Assembly (NCBI RefSeq): GCF_016509475.1
Contig: NC_057355.1
Span: 104,519,634-104,583,633 of the forward strand
Source of the DNA: Prionailurus bengalensis
Taxonomy: Eukaryota; Chordata; Mammalia; Carnivora; Felidae
Direction of reading: 5' to 3'
DNA length: 64,000 bases
The notes below the pieces were generated by a model. The model was not told the DNA's origin. It ran no database searches and saw only the letters and a program-made list of their open reading frames with translations. Positions 43,246 to 55,065 of the stretch are shown here, one piece after another; the stretch's first letter is position 1; each line of letters begins with the position of its first letter. Made by a program: the position numbers and the translations under genes.

Positions 43246-44135
43246 CTGGTTTCTCGTGGTTGTTGATTTTGTGTGGACAGCAGAGTTCCTGATGTTATTT
43301 GAACTAACAACGACAGCAACAAAAACCCTACCGTTTGCCCAAAGTAACATCCAAATGACAGAGACTAACAGAATATTGATTCTGCTTCACAAGAAGGAGG
43401 TGAAAGGCACCAAAAGCAGATAAGAGGGCACAGTGGAGAAAAGGTGTGCGTTTAAAACGCTTAAGTCACCCACCCCGAGCAAGGGCAAAATGAAAGAATT
43501 GATTTAAATTTGAAAATAGAGGGAGGTGGTTCATTCAGTTGTTTTCAAGTGCCTCATTTTACTTGACAAGTGGCCTCTGAAGGGTTCAGTAGGCATCCGT
43601 GTGTGTGAAAGAGGAAGTCTCTGTAATAAAGAGAGGCAAATCAGTCATCCCAGAGCCTAACCCTAGAGGAGAGTCAAAATCGACAGCCCATCTACCCAGT
43701 GCACTCTCCTTTCAGCACCATGGGATGCAAGTAAACATCCCTTAGTCAAAAAGGAAGGAAAAGTCTCTCAGCTCAGGGACCTTACTATGTCTCAGCTCTG
43801 AGTAGCCAAGAATAGTCTTCAGCCCCAGAGAGGAATATTCCTCATGGAAGGAAGATGTTTTATGGCCAACTTGCCCTACCACTCCCTCTGCCTCAAAAAA
43901 AGAGCCTAAATAACTCGGCACAATTAGCAGGAGTGTGTATGCCCAATTGGCTGGCAAAGGGAGTGGCTGGGTGGCCTAGTTTTGTAGAAGAATAACCAGG
44001 GAGGAGAAAGGGTAACATCTCTAACCTGGAGCAGTTATGACAAACCATTAGAAACGTCGCAACTCTATCCCTTTGGAGAGAATGTGTTTTCATGGTCGTA
44101 TTTTTATTCTTGTTGATAAAAATCAGTTTTTCCCA
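43246..44135. other. no gene or named repeat recognised
   Basis: Unique sequence; small open frames on both strands without domains. Confidence 0.4.
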
Positions 44136-44139
44136 ACTC

Positions 44140-44345
44140 AGTATCCAAAACCTGGGCTTCAGATTCAGACCCAAGTGTGAGTTCTGGCTCTTCCCCTTCA
44201 AGCTGGGTGATCTTGGCAAGTTACTTTATCGAATTTCCTTGATAGGGAAACTAACCCTACTTCATGCTGTCGTTGGGAGAGCCACACGTGATGAGTGAGT
44301 GTAAGTCGTACGGGCCTGGCCCAAAGCAAGCGTTTGAGAAACAGT
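44140..44345 (+). repeat. MIR, sense
   Basis: CAGATTCAGACCCAAGTGTG, AGTTCTGGCTCTTCCCC, CTGGGTGATCTTGGCAAGTT, ACTTTATCGAATTTCCTTGA and CCTGGCCCAAAGCAAGCGTT: a near full-length MIR. Confidence 0.82.
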
Positions 44346-46080
44346 AGCTCTAATTAATAAACATATCTACAGTGTAGGAGATTTGAAACTCTGGTTGCTT
44401 ATTTGTGGATAAATTTCTCTCTTTTAGCGTCTCCTGGTTTGGGAATTACAGCCATGCGTATGGATCATTGAAACTATAGGTTTCCACGTGCAAAAAACAA
44501 ACCAGGTGGGGTATGTGGGGGCCCAGGTTGCTGGAGAGATTCCAGGCTATGTTTAGCCTTCTGAGATAAAACACGAGGGCATTTATTTTTAAACACATCT
44601 AAGGTGTTTTCCAACACCAATAAGGAAAGAGGAATCAAAACTGATGCCTAGTGGTTCTGACAGTTATTCCATTATAGTGCAGTTATGGCCACAGAGGTGA
44701 TATGTTGGCTCCCAGCTGAGGAGTATTGTATGTTCGAAGCAGCAATGGAGCAACTCAATTCCAATGAAACCCAAGTTTGGTGAAGCAATGAGAAGGCTAT
44801 TCATCGTGACCAACCTTTAGAGAAACTGGCCTCGCCTTCTGGGGAAACATGTCTTACGTTTCAAGCATGTGTAATGGCCTGGTTTTGCAACATGGTGTTA
44901 GTTCAGAAAGTATGCTAAGGATGCAGCCTTCTCAGCCCTCTCTAAAACTTGTCAGCCTACCTCTTCTTGAAACCCCCAGTGCCCTCCTCTCTTTAGGTGT
45001 CTTCATCTGAACTCTTCTTAGAGGGAGTGCTGAGTGATTGGAGAGATGTGCTTGGGGCACCTTCTCCTGCTTTCCACGGGGGACCCCAGGCTTCTGGCTA
45101 TGCTTTTCTCAGGCAGTTGGGACCTAAGCAGCCTCATGGGTCTCCCCTCCCTACCACCACTCACTGCTCCCAAACTGTTCTCCTTCCACTGACTTATCAA
45201 GCTTTACCTGTCCCCTGTTCCATTTTTTTGGCGGACCCTGAACGAGCAACCTGGTACCCTAGTAGAAAGCTCCAGGAAAGCTTCATTAGAATTGAATATA
45301 TGCATTCAGCCACTGGCACTGGCCTAACGTAAGTAATAGTGACTTCTTCCCCACAGATAACATTTCCTTTACGCCAGACAGATTTGGTGCCCTTTCCCAT
45401 GTGGACTCAGGCCACCTTTTAGTTCCAGCTGTTATTGTGGCAACACCTGTACCCGGATGTAGCCTGGCAGCCCCTTTCCTCCTGCCTCAGGGCTTCCCCC
45501 ACCCCACCGCCAGTGGGAGCCAGCCCAGCCATGCCCACACACATGCATGTCCGCGTGGGCACACACACACATACACGCACAGACCTGGAGGTGTGCTGGA
45601 GTCAACACTCCAACTTTGACCAATGGAGACAAGAGCCCATGGGTAAAACTCCCCTCTCCCGTGCCTTTCACTCTCCCTCTCCCCTCTCCCGTGTTCCTCA
45701 GAAGCTCCGCCTGAGGGACTGACCCATGTGACCACAGTGGTAGCCACTTCCCAAATGCACCCCTGGATTGCCTTTCCCTTCCTCCTTGTTTTGTTTCCTG
45801 GTCCCCCCACTCTAGATCCTGGGGTTTACCTCTCAAAATAAACTACCTGCACATAGACCCTCATCTCAGACCTTCCGTTTTGAGAGAACCCAAGGCAAAA
45901 CATCCTTTCTAACAGAGGACTTCTTAAGACCCTCTTAATCTAAGACAATACATGTCCACAGGTAGAATCTCTGGGCTGTGGGGTATTTGTTGAGAGACAG
46001 TGCTCCTCCTCTCCCTTCCCATTGTTATCTAGGCATAATCGCTTATGGCTTTTGTCATGTTCGATTGTCATGGCCTGCTT
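44346..46080. other. no gene recognised; GC-richer to the right
   Basis: About 1.7 kb without a named repeat. The right half (45.0-45.8 kb) is C-rich with short CA and CTCCC repeats (45543-45590, 45655-45695) and overlapping open frames on both strands, none with a domain. Confidence 0.4.
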
Positions 46081-46084
46081 ATGT

Positions 46085-46184
46085 TTGTCTCCCAACACAC
46101 CGAATTCAGGGACGGCATTTCCTCTGTCTCCATGTGCCCAGCACCAAATCTGGCATGAAGTTGGTGCTTAATAAACATATTCTT
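46085..46184 (+). repeat. L2 3' end, sense
   Basis: GTCTCCCAACACACCGAATTC, AGGGACGGCATTTCCTCTGT, GTGCCCAGCACCAAATCTGG, CATGAAGTTGGTGCTTAATA. Its last bases are the target of two SINE insertions. Confidence 0.82.
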
Positions 46185-46227
46185 CCTTTCTCTTTCTTTC
46201 TTTCTCTTTCTTTCTTCTTGTTTAGAT

Positions 46228-46262
<35 letters not shown>

Positions 46263-46440
46263 TTTTGAAAGAGAGAGCAAGCAGGGTAGGGGCAGAGAGA
46301 GGGAGATGGGAGAGAAAGAATCCCAAGCAGGCTCCACACCACACAGCCCAATGTGGGGCTCGAACTCACAAACCAGGAGATCATGACCTGACCAAAACCA
46401 AGAGTTGGATGCTTAACCAACTGAGCCACTCAGGCTCCCT
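46185..46440 (-). mobile_element. CAN SINE, antisense, with (TTTC)n and (TTTA)n tail
   Basis: The tail has expanded into TTTC/CTTT repeats (46185-46215) and about ten TTTA units (46225-46265). Then GAAAGAGAGAGCAAG, GGGGCTCGAACTCAC and CTGAGCCACTCAGGCTCCCT. Target duplication AATAAACATATTCTT (46170-46184) and AATAAACGTATTCTT (46442-46456). Confidence 0.93.
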
Positions 46441-46456
46441 TAATAAACGTATTCTT

Positions 46457-46687
46457 TTTTTTTTTTTTTTTTTTTTTATTTTTTCAACGTTTATTTATTT
46501 TTGGGACAGAGAGAGACAGAGCGTGAACGGGGGAGGGGCAGAGAGAGAGGGAGACACAGAATTGGAAACAGGCTCCAGGCTCTGAGCCATCAGCCCAGAG
46601 CCTGACGCGGGGCTCGAACTCACAGACCGCGAGATCGTGACCTGGCTGAAGTCGGACGCTTAACCGACTGCACCACCCAGGCGCCCC
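46457..46687 (-). mobile_element. CAN SINE, antisense, second insertion at the same site
   Basis: Poly(T), TTTTTCAACGTTTATTTATT, GA-rich spacer, GGGGCTCGAACTCAC, GCACCACCCAGGCGCCCC. Flanked by identical AATAAACGTATTCTT at 46442-46456 and 46689-46703. Low divergence, so young. Confidence 0.95.
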
Positions 46688-46703
46688 AAATAAACGTATT
46701 CTT

Positions 46704-47630
46704 GATGGATGGAAGAATAAATGAATGAGTGAATGCAAGAGAACCATGGTTGTTCCCTAACACTTATCATAGTTAATTATTCACTCTACCTAAACCACAT
46801 CTACATCCCCCCAAATACAAACGCGATATAATATAAAATGATCTAACAGAATTAAGGGACATTTCAGGGGGAAAAATGCTCATGCGCACACACACAAGGA
46901 ATGCTTTTGTCATTCCTGTGACTCTCCCCCTGTCATCATTCTGGAGCCTCTTGTTTTGTAGCCACTGAGAACTGACCCCAACTTGATCCCTTTTTTCTGC
47001 CTTCCTGGGTGATCTTTTAGATATAATTTGGATCTGCATAGACTTCCCTTCAGAGATTCCTCCAGGGGATAAGGCAGTCATATCAAAAACTTCAGGTCTT
47101 CTATGAGTTTTTAGGATCACTCAGAGCTGGGGTGACAAGGCTCATAATCCCCATATTTTACCTGGATCCCTATAGTAAAAGACCAAGCCATCTTGGCACC
47201 AAGAAGAGAAACTCATCTTGAAAGGCATCTCAGGGTGCCAGCAAGCTCTGTTCAAATTCCGTTACCCTCTCTCTGCACTTCCTGTGCAACTGTGATGATT
47301 TTTCTCTGCGACCTGTATATTCCACTTGTGGTGATGCTGAGCCCGGCAGGAGGGGAGGCAGGACCTCTGTGGGAGAATGTAGTGAGAGTGATCACACACC
47401 CCTCTGTAGCCAGGAAGGCTCAGCATCTTTGTTCCTACAGCTGGAAGGCAGATTCTCTCAGTAGCTTAAGTGGAGTCTTAAAGCCTTACTTACTATAAAA
47501 CATTTGAAACAATCGCAAGTTTGTACATCATCTTATTTTAAATTTAGTTCCCCATTTAAATGAGAAATTAAGCTCTTAGCAATGTCTGCAACAAAAGCAG
47601 TAGTTGTAGCAGACTTAAGTAAGTTTAATA
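46704..47630. other. no gene or named repeat recognised
   Basis: Unique-looking sequence. Open frames of about 100 codons on each strand lack domains. Confidence 0.4.
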
Positions 47631-47639
47631 TTGTCTTGC

Positions 47640-48020
47640 GATCAGCCATGACTTATCGGTTAGGATGCTTTTGGTTGCAAGTAACAGAAACTCCAGATCA
47701 AACCAACTTGAACAATAAGAAATTTATTCTCTCACATAACAGAAAGAAAAGAGGTACATTTCCCGGGCAGGTTGAGTCAGCAGCTCAAAGATGTCATCAA
47801 GGACCCAAGTTTTCTTTTCTCCACCATGTTAAGTGTTGGCTTCACCTTTGGGAGTGAGAAAGTTGTAGCAGTCAGTCCCAAGCTTCACACCCAGACCCCA
47901 TAATCCAGAGGAAAAAGAGAGACTACCTCGTCTAGTGGTTCCTTTTAGGAGAAAAGAAACATTTCCCAACGCTCCCCCACTCCATCTGATTTTATCTTGT
48001 ATCTCATATCTAGAAGAGGG
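47640..48020 (-). repeat. unclassified old repeat, same family as 36050-36600
   Basis: GGTTAGGATGCTTTTGGTTG, CAAGTAACAGAAACTCCAGA, GAAATTTATTCTCTCACATA, CAGCTCAAAGATGTCATCAA and TCTCCACCATGTTAAGTGTT are the usual text of a common mammalian repeat. Family name not asserted. Confidence 0.6.
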
Positions 48021-48390
48021 TCTTAGCTTGAGCTAAATTATGCTCCAGTAAGAAATAATCCCCAGGATATGAGGACGAGCTGGCTGTGACATCTGTCACC
48101 CCATTGATGGCCAAGGTTGATTTGGCTGATCTGGCTGCCTAGGTGGGTGTCGCCTTCCTCCCTTATGGCTCCATGTGTGTCCCTCCCAAAGCTGCCCACT
48201 CACCTGTGCGAGAGGGCAACCTTTGCCAGTAGAGGAGGATATTTCTTCAGTCAATGGTATTCGGATAACTCCTCTGCTAGAACCTCCAAACAAGCTCTAG
48301 AGGTCCAGTTGTAGAAGGTAGGGTCAGTCAAGCTTCTGAGATTCCAGATACCTCCAAATGAGGTGCTGCATGTGGCAGCCTGCCTTTCTC

Positions 48391-48484
48391 TAAAAGAAAG
48401 AGAGGAAGGAAGGAAGAAAGGAAGGAAGGAAGAAAGGAAGGAAGGAAGGGAATAAGGAAGAAAAGGAGGGAGAGAGGGAAGGAG
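48391..48484 (+). repeat. GGAA/GAAA polypurine microsatellite
   Basis: About 90 bp of pure A/G made of GGAA and GAAA units. All-purine with near mirror symmetry. GGAA tracts are ETS-factor binding arrays and polypurine mirror repeats can form triplex DNA. Confidence 0.93.
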
Positions 48485-49546
48485 GACCCCCAAATCTCGC
48501 TGGTTTCACACAGCAAACGTTTACTTTTTGCTTCATGCAAAGTCTGCCGTGAGTCCAGAGACTTTCCAGGATGGTCATCTCCTTGGGTTGGCTCAGAAAT
48601 CTTGTGGTACCTGCATGTCCAAACATTCTTTCACAGTTGCTGTGTCAGAGGAAGAGAGTGGTGGAAGGCCTTGTGCAACAATCTAATGTTGAACCCTGGA
48701 ATGATACTTGTCACGTTGGTTCATGGCCCATTAGTTATATGGCCCCATCCATTTGCAAGTGGATGGAGAAGCGTGATCTTCCTATGCCTTAGGGATGGAC
48801 TGTAGAACCAAATAGGGAGGGTGCTGGAAAGTCTCTGTCACTGTGCTCAGTACTGATGAATAGCTTGCAAGGAGGTGGGAGAGTGATGAGCAGTGTTGTA
48901 AGATTAGGCTGATCTAAAACAGGATGGATGTTGGGGACTGAACCATAAATCTACCCCAGGTGGTTTGAATATTAAGAAGACAACAAATATAAACCTTTGA
49001 GACTCTTGGCAAATGACACAGAAATCAGAGAGCAGGTCATTCTGGGTTGACCATGTATTGATTACTCAATTTTTTTTATTTGATTATAAGAGAAAAGAAT
49101 GACAATTCCAGTAACCTGTGTTAGAATCTCACCTGAACACATCACCACCCTCTACCTGAAAAGTCCCATCTGCTTAAACAATTCAAATTGGGAGATACAG
49201 ATATTTTTTTACATCAGGGTTGATTTGGACTTCACAACTGAATACTTGAGAGCCCATAAAATATGCTTTTCAACCCTGCAGAGCGATCTCTATTAATTAA
49301 AACTCAGTTACATGACTAGTGATCACACCCAGTCCTGGATATAAGAAACAAGTGGGTGGGCAACTTTTGGAAACTCTTTTTTGCTATAAAACCAAACCTA
49401 GGACACTGTAAAGGGTTTTTCGTGTCCCCTCAATTTCTCAAAATGGGACTTGCCTACTCTAAAAGGTAGTGTCGGCCTCATTTTTGAAAACTTCTTTTAA
49501 CCCTCTTGCCCATCCAGTGACCAGCTGCATTAAAATTCTTTAGAGA
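48485..49546. other. no gene or named repeat recognised
   Basis: Mixed unique sequence. Nothing specific seen. Confidence 0.4.
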
Positions 49547-49734
49547 GGGGCAGCCCTCAGTCATCGGTTGAGCATCAGACGTCATCTCAGGTCAGGATCT
49601 TGCAGTTCATGAGTTCAAGTCCTACATCAGGCTCTGCACTGACAGTGCAGAGCCTGCTTGGAATTCTCTCTCTCTGCCCCTCCCCACTTGCTCTCTCTCA
49701 AAATAAATAAATAAACTTTAAAGTAAATAAATAA
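49547..49734 (+). mobile_element. CAN SINE with internal deletion in the head
   Basis: Head reduced to GGGGCAGCCCTCAGTCATCG, so the A-box is damaged. B-box GTTCAAGTCCTAC, spacer and AATAAATAAATAAAC tail are present. Target duplication ATTCTTTAGAGAG and ATTCCTTAGAGAA. Confidence 0.9.
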
Positions 49735-50404
49735 ATTCCTTAGAGAATTTTAAAACCTTGCACAAACAGGGGGAAAAAAGGTAAATAAATGGATAAATAT
49801 AAATATATAAATAAATATATACATAGAAGCAGCTCAAGTTTGGAGATTCTGCTTGAACAGCTGTAGTATGTGGTGCTGGAATCTGGATTTTTCTAAAGTA
49901 TCCCAAGTAATCACGACCCAGTGCCAGGTTTCACATCACTGCAATCTGTCAACAGGTAAAGGGCCCCCCATTGATATTGTTTTTTTCTTCACCTGATCGT
50001 AACCTTATGGAACAAATAACAGTTCTCCTTAGCTTGTTAGGGAAAACAAAGTGACGTTTATTGAGCCTAATAGAATGATAAATCCAGTCTGCAGGCACTT
50101 TATTGTGTCTACAATTAGTTATTTTGTTTGTTGGTGCTTTTCTGATAAGCTGGATGAGGATATCTCCAAAGGAAGCACGGACACTTTTTTCTGATTTGAC
50201 TCCTTATAGGATAACTTTTAACATAACTGAGCCTGTTTTTAATATAGTTGTCTCTCTTTATATGCAGAAGTCTTTGCTAGTGTTCATTGCTTGCCACTTA
50301 CCGTGGCAAATATTGGATGATAGAAAACTTGCCTCCACTCTCTGCACTTCAGTTTATTCATCTGTGAAGTGGACGTAACAGTAGCATCTATTGCAAGAGG
50401 TTGT

Positions 50405-51812
50405 TAAAAAGCAAACAAGACAGAACAGAGAACCGAGAAACAGACTCACACAGATACACCCAATGGAATTTTGACAAGGCTGCGAAAGAAACTGAACAGA
50501 GGAAAATGGCTTTTTCAAGTTTCCGGTGCTGAAGCAATTGGACATCCTTTGGGTGTGGGGCCCCGGGCGGTGGGGGAAGACCTCCCTTCGTCTTGCATCA
50601 TATACAAAAATGCACTCAAAACAGATTGTAGCCTTAAATGGAAAATGGAAAGCTATAAGACCTTTAGAAACAAACATAAGGAAAAAAAGCTTGAGGATCT
50701 AGGGCTAGCAAGTTCTTACAGCTGACACCAAAAGCATGACCCATAGAAGGAAAAATAGATAAATTGGACTTTCTCAACATTGAAAAGTTTGCTCTGCAAA
50801 AGCAAAACAAAAAAGCCCGTGAACACAATGAAAAGCAAAGCTACAGACTGGGAAAAAATATCTCAAGGTGTGTACTAATAAAGACTAGTAATCTACAATA
50901 TATAAAACTCAAAACTCAAGAGTAAAAAAAAAAAATCCAATGGAAAATGAGCAAAAGCTGTGAAGAGACATTTCATCCCAAAGTAGGTAGAAACTGTAAG
51001 AAGCACATGAAAATATGTTCAACCTCATTAGGGAAATGTAAAATAAAACTACAATGAAACATGGGTACACACCTAGCAGAAAGACTAACATAAAAAATAG
51101 TGACAAACCCATTGTGGGTGAGGACGTGGAAAAACTAGATCGCTCGTGCATTCCTCGTGGGAATGTAAAACAGTCTGGCAATTGCTTAAGAAATTAAACG
51201 TGCAACAATCATACAACCCAATAATTACTCCTGGGCATTTATCCCAGAGAAATGAAGACTTACATTCACACACAAACCTGTACAGGAATGTTTACAGAAG
51301 CTTTATTTCTAACAGGCAAAAGGAAACCACCCAGATATCCTTTACCAGGTGAGTGGGTAAAAAAATGGCACATCCATACCACAGGATGGTCCTCGGCACT
51401 AAAGGAACATGAACTACTGACACATGAAACGATCTGGATGAATCTCCATAAAATTATGCTGAGTGGGGGAAAAAAAAAGCCCACAAAAGATTCTGTGCTG
51501 CATGATTCCATTCATATTAATGACAAATGTATAGAAACGGAGAACAGACTAGTGGCTGCTAGGGGTTACGGAGGAGATGGGGTGAGAGGGAAGTAGGTGT
51601 GTCTATAGAGGGACAACACGAGGGACCCAGGGGTGATGGAAATACCGTGTATCTTGACCGTATCACTGTCAGTATCCTGGTTCTGACATTGCTCTTGTAA
51701 GATACGACTGCTGGGAGAAACTGGATAAAGGATGCCCAGGCTCTCTCTTATTTCAGACAGTGACGTGTGAATCTACAATCATCTCAAACTAAAAAGTTTC
51801 ATTGAAATAATC
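50405..51812 (+). mobile_element. old L1 ORF2 3' part and 3' end, sense
   Basis: About 1.4 kb of L1M-type sequence: CACCCAATGGAATTTTGACA, GTAGCCTTAAATGGAAAATG, ACATAAGGAAAAAAAGCTTG, GGACTTTCTCAACATTGAAA, CCTCGTGGGAATGTAAAACA, CTGGGCATTTATCCCAGAGA, CATCCATACCACAGGATGG, then the 3' UTR to AATCATCTCAAACTAAAAAG. Many stops; no intact frame. No SINE inside. Confidence 0.9.
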
Positions 51813-51964
51813 AAATGAGTTAACATCCATGGCAGACGCATAGTAAGTCTTTAGTACATCTTAGCTGTTACTAATTGCACTTTCCTGCAGTCACTCGGTA
51901 CAACTTCCGTTTTGTCCATCTGTCCCTTCGGAAATACCATGCAGCAATGGTGCAGCGGTGACAC

Positions 51965-52095
51965 GGTGGCAGCTGGAGTCACCCTCAACTTCTCACCCCA
52001 ACTCTGATAGTCATGAATCAGCCGTGTGACATTGGGCGAGATAAAAAGCTTTCTCCTGCCTTCTTTTCTTCAGAAATGAGGATACTAAATCCTCC
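51965..52095 (+). repeat. MIR-like fragment, sense
   Basis: CCCCAACTCTGATAGTCATG, AATCAGCCGTGTGACATTGG, GCGAGATAAAAAGC and TTCAGAAATGAGGATACTAA match the MIR middle. Confidence 0.6.
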
Positions 52096-53190
52096 TCTAC
52101 CCCTCATCACGGGGCGTTTAGGTTTGTTTGCTTGTTTAAGAATCAAACAGATGATGTACAGGGGGGGAGGAAGCTTTGAAAACTGTTAAGTGCTCCCAAA
52201 ATGCTACGCATTGAACATACGCTTATTAAATACCTCGTACTCCTCTACTACCGCTATTACTAATAAATATGACCATTTCCTCGCTTGAAACCCTAGTTGG
52301 AATTTGGCATGCAAATTTCCTGAGTGTTGCTCATTTGCATTGGAAAAAAGGAAAGAGGTGGGAGGCCTTTTGAAGCCTTTTGAAAATTGAGCTCAGGGGG
52401 GGATGCATTCTTATCACTGGGCCCAAGGTATAATTGATTTTCTACACAATGGCTCACAGGTGCTACATTTAACACCCTGAGTAGTAGGAGGAGGAAGGAA
52501 ATGTATCCCAAGGTGCAGCTTTAACTTAAAATATCTCCAGAGTCAGCACCTCCACTCGGGCAGGCTGAGGAGCCTGGGGGCTGGGGTACCCCACCTTTCC
52601 TCCAGTTGTCTGAATGCGCTGAGGGAGACACCTGCTCCTCACTTACTTCTCACCCCACTCAGAGAATTGGGCCTCAGGTTTCTTGTTTTCAGTGGCCAGA
52701 TGCCAACAGCCCCTCTTTTCAGGCCTGGCTCACAAGGTTAGGGAAGAACACAGGGCAAGCCCACCATGAAATACATATTAATATTATAACAACCCTTTCA
52801 GAATTCACTGTTGCTATGTCAACAAAGCAGCTGGGGAAATTGGGTCTTTGGGAAATTGGGAAATGAGGTCGGCTTTGGCAACATGGCAAATGTTTCCTTC
52901 TCTCAGAACAATTGGTCTGTGACACCAGCCAGCCTTTTTCTACCTACCCTTTCTCCTGCTTATTTGTGGGAAACTGAGAAGCAAAACAGTGGTCATTAAG
53001 ATTTGGGGTTAGGGAGCTTCTGCGTCATGGAAAAAGTGACAGAAATAAAAATTATTTCCCTCTCCCCCTCGTCGCCTGTTTGTGTCAGTTTCTCGGTCCC
53101 AACTCGGACGCCACCGGACTGAACGTGGATGCTGTACCCAGCTCTGTGACTAGATGAACTACTGACCTCATCGCGGTCTCAATTACCTCG
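52096..53190. other. no gene or named repeat recognised
   Basis: Mixed sequence. AATAAATATGACC at 52262 and other AATAAA are isolated. No exon evidence. Confidence 0.35.
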
Positions 53191-53199
53191 TCTTATGAA

Positions 53200-53395
53200 A
53201 CAAAGGTATATTCGTAAGACCCGCTACACAATTTGTGGGGCTCAATACAAGGTAAAAATGCACGGCCCCCTATGCGAAAATTAAGGATTTCAAGATGGCG
53301 ACAGCAGAACATTAAACCAAGCACAGTGCCTTTGTAAGGACAGGCCTCGTGTGAAGGCCCAGGTCTCAGACCCATGAAGCTGGCCCTATGTATCA
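53200..53395 (+). repeat. probable old interspersed repeat
   Basis: ATTTGTGGGGCTCAATACAAG, GTAAAAATGCACGGCCCCC, AAGGATTTCAAGATGGCGAC, AGCAGAACATTAAACCAAGC and CATGAAGCTGGCCCTATGTA read like a dispersed mammalian repeat. Family not named. Confidence 0.5.
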
Positions 53396-53399
53396 GTTA

Positions 53400-54035
53400 C
53401 GACTCCAGGCTCACAAATGAGAGAAGTCAAGTCACACTCATTCCTCAGAAAGATAACTTAACAGATGGTTACCGTGGTGTCGTGGAAACCAAAGGAGAGT
53501 TGAACAAATGAGGGGTCATCCCCCAGCCTGGTGGAAAAGCAGAGCCCAGGCACCTCCTGAGTTTTCTGTGCCATAGCTTCAGCCACCAGAGAGACTCGCT
53601 GACTTGCTCTCGTGGTCTCCTGGATTAAGTGAGGTGCCCACTGTAGACCAATCAACCCTGAATGGGGGCCCAGGTAAATTTCAGAGTAGAAATTTACCAG
53701 AGTAGAGGGCCAGCAGGTAATCCCACAGCTGCCCTTGGTGTTATGTAAGAACAAAGATAGCAGATTTCACCTCACTGCTGCCGCAGGTCTATTGGTTAGC
53801 AGCTGCCTAGACAGCGGGGTAGACAAGGTGCCTGGGGCCACACTGGAGTGTCTCGAAGGCAGGCCATCATACTGTCTCCCATGATGCTGTCTCCCATGAT
53901 GATGATGCTGGGCTGGAGGGTCGGCCCAGGTGCATGCACATGCCAACTGTGGACAAGATTCTGTGAGCTCAAAGTTTTCTTACAGCCCTCACATTCTAGA
54001 GTATTTCCTCTCTGCTCCTGCTCATCCCCAAAATC
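53400..54035. other. no gene recognised; short local duplication
   Basis: Unique-looking. CTGTCTCCCATGATG occurs twice in a row at about 53873-53902, followed by extra ATG units. Confidence 0.4.
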
Positions 54036-54039
54036 AACT

Positions 54040-54265
54040 TTCAGGAAGCCTTCATGTGTAGGGATAATTTATTTCATTCAATAGATGTCGGTGAAATGTG
54101 ATTAAATCTTTTAAAATTAAATGGATGTATTTGGAATACACGAGAGAAATGCTCTAGCTTAAGCAATTCTGAAGTGAATCCTTTGGTAAAGCAGACTCTT
54201 ATTTAAATTGAATAGCCACTTAGCTCCTTAGCAAATCTGAATTTTTATGTAGAGTGCTTTGCTTA
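54040..54265. promoter_or_regulatory. candidate conserved non-coding element
   Basis: ATAATTTATTTCATTCAATAG, GAAATGTGATTAAATC, TTAAAATTAAATGGATG, CTTAAGCAATTCTGAAG and TCTTATTTAAATTGAATAGC: AT-rich, repeat-free, homeodomain-like motifs. Short and unverified. Confidence 0.28.
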
Positions 54266-54497
54266 AGATAGAGAGACTGAGGAAAGACAACCACTGAGAA
54301 GGTGATGGGGCTGCAAGCTTGCAGAAAAAGGTATAACAGCCCTCAGTCTATCCCACTCCCACCTAGATGTCAGTGGAGAATTTTCCTTCATCTGGACCCT
54401 TTGGGTGGCTTGTCCCCTTTAAGGATGCCTGAGTGTTTATTCTAGCATGAGTCCACCTGTAGGGTAGGGGTTTTTGTTGTTATTTTTTTGGTAGGAT

Positions 54498-54796
54498 TGT
54501 TACGGAAACTGGTCTGGATCACCTGGCAGAAGAACCAAGCGGCACTCGGAGATCTTGGAAGGCAGGAGGTTTATTTTACACTGGCAGGCTCAGAGGAGAT
54601 CATTCTCCGGAGGTCTGAGCCCAGAGCATCAACAGAGGGGACAATTTATAGTCTGTTATTTGTGCATCCCTCAAGAGTAGTAATTTGGCGCCTGAGGCAA
54701 GCAGGGTGGGAAGAACCGGAAGGGAGGTCTTCAGGCAGGGACTGAAATGCCCTTATCAGTCCCGTCTGCCATCATATAACAGATTTTTCCCTAACA
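54498..54796 (-). mobile_element. solo endogenous-retrovirus LTR, antisense
   Basis: On the - strand it runs from TGTTAGGG to CCGTAACA (TG...CA ends, short inverted repeat). It holds a TATAAATT box (complement at 54643-54650), an AATAAA signal (complement at 54570-54575) and a U5-like CAAGATCTCCGAGTGCCGCT. Flanks GGAT (54494-54497) and GGAC (54797-54800) fit a 4-bp target duplication with one change. Layout and spacing suggest a gammaretrovirus-like (ERV1) LTR. No gag, pol or env sequence is beside it, so it is a solo LTR left by recombination. Confidence 0.85.
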
Positions 54797-55065
54797 GGAC
54801 GAGGAGGGGACAAATCAGAGTGACAGAGCTTTAGACCAGTGCTGTCCACTGTGGTAGCCACCAGCCACCTGTAGCTGTTGAGCACTCGAGACGAGGCAGG
54901 ACTGAACCGGACTGAATCAGGATGGTCTGTATGTGTATACACACTGGATTTTGAAGACACCATATGAAAAAAGAACATAAAATATCTCAATAATTTTATT
55001 ATTTAGTGATTACATGTTGAAATGATCACTTCTTCATATACCAGGGCAAATAAATCGTATTCTAC

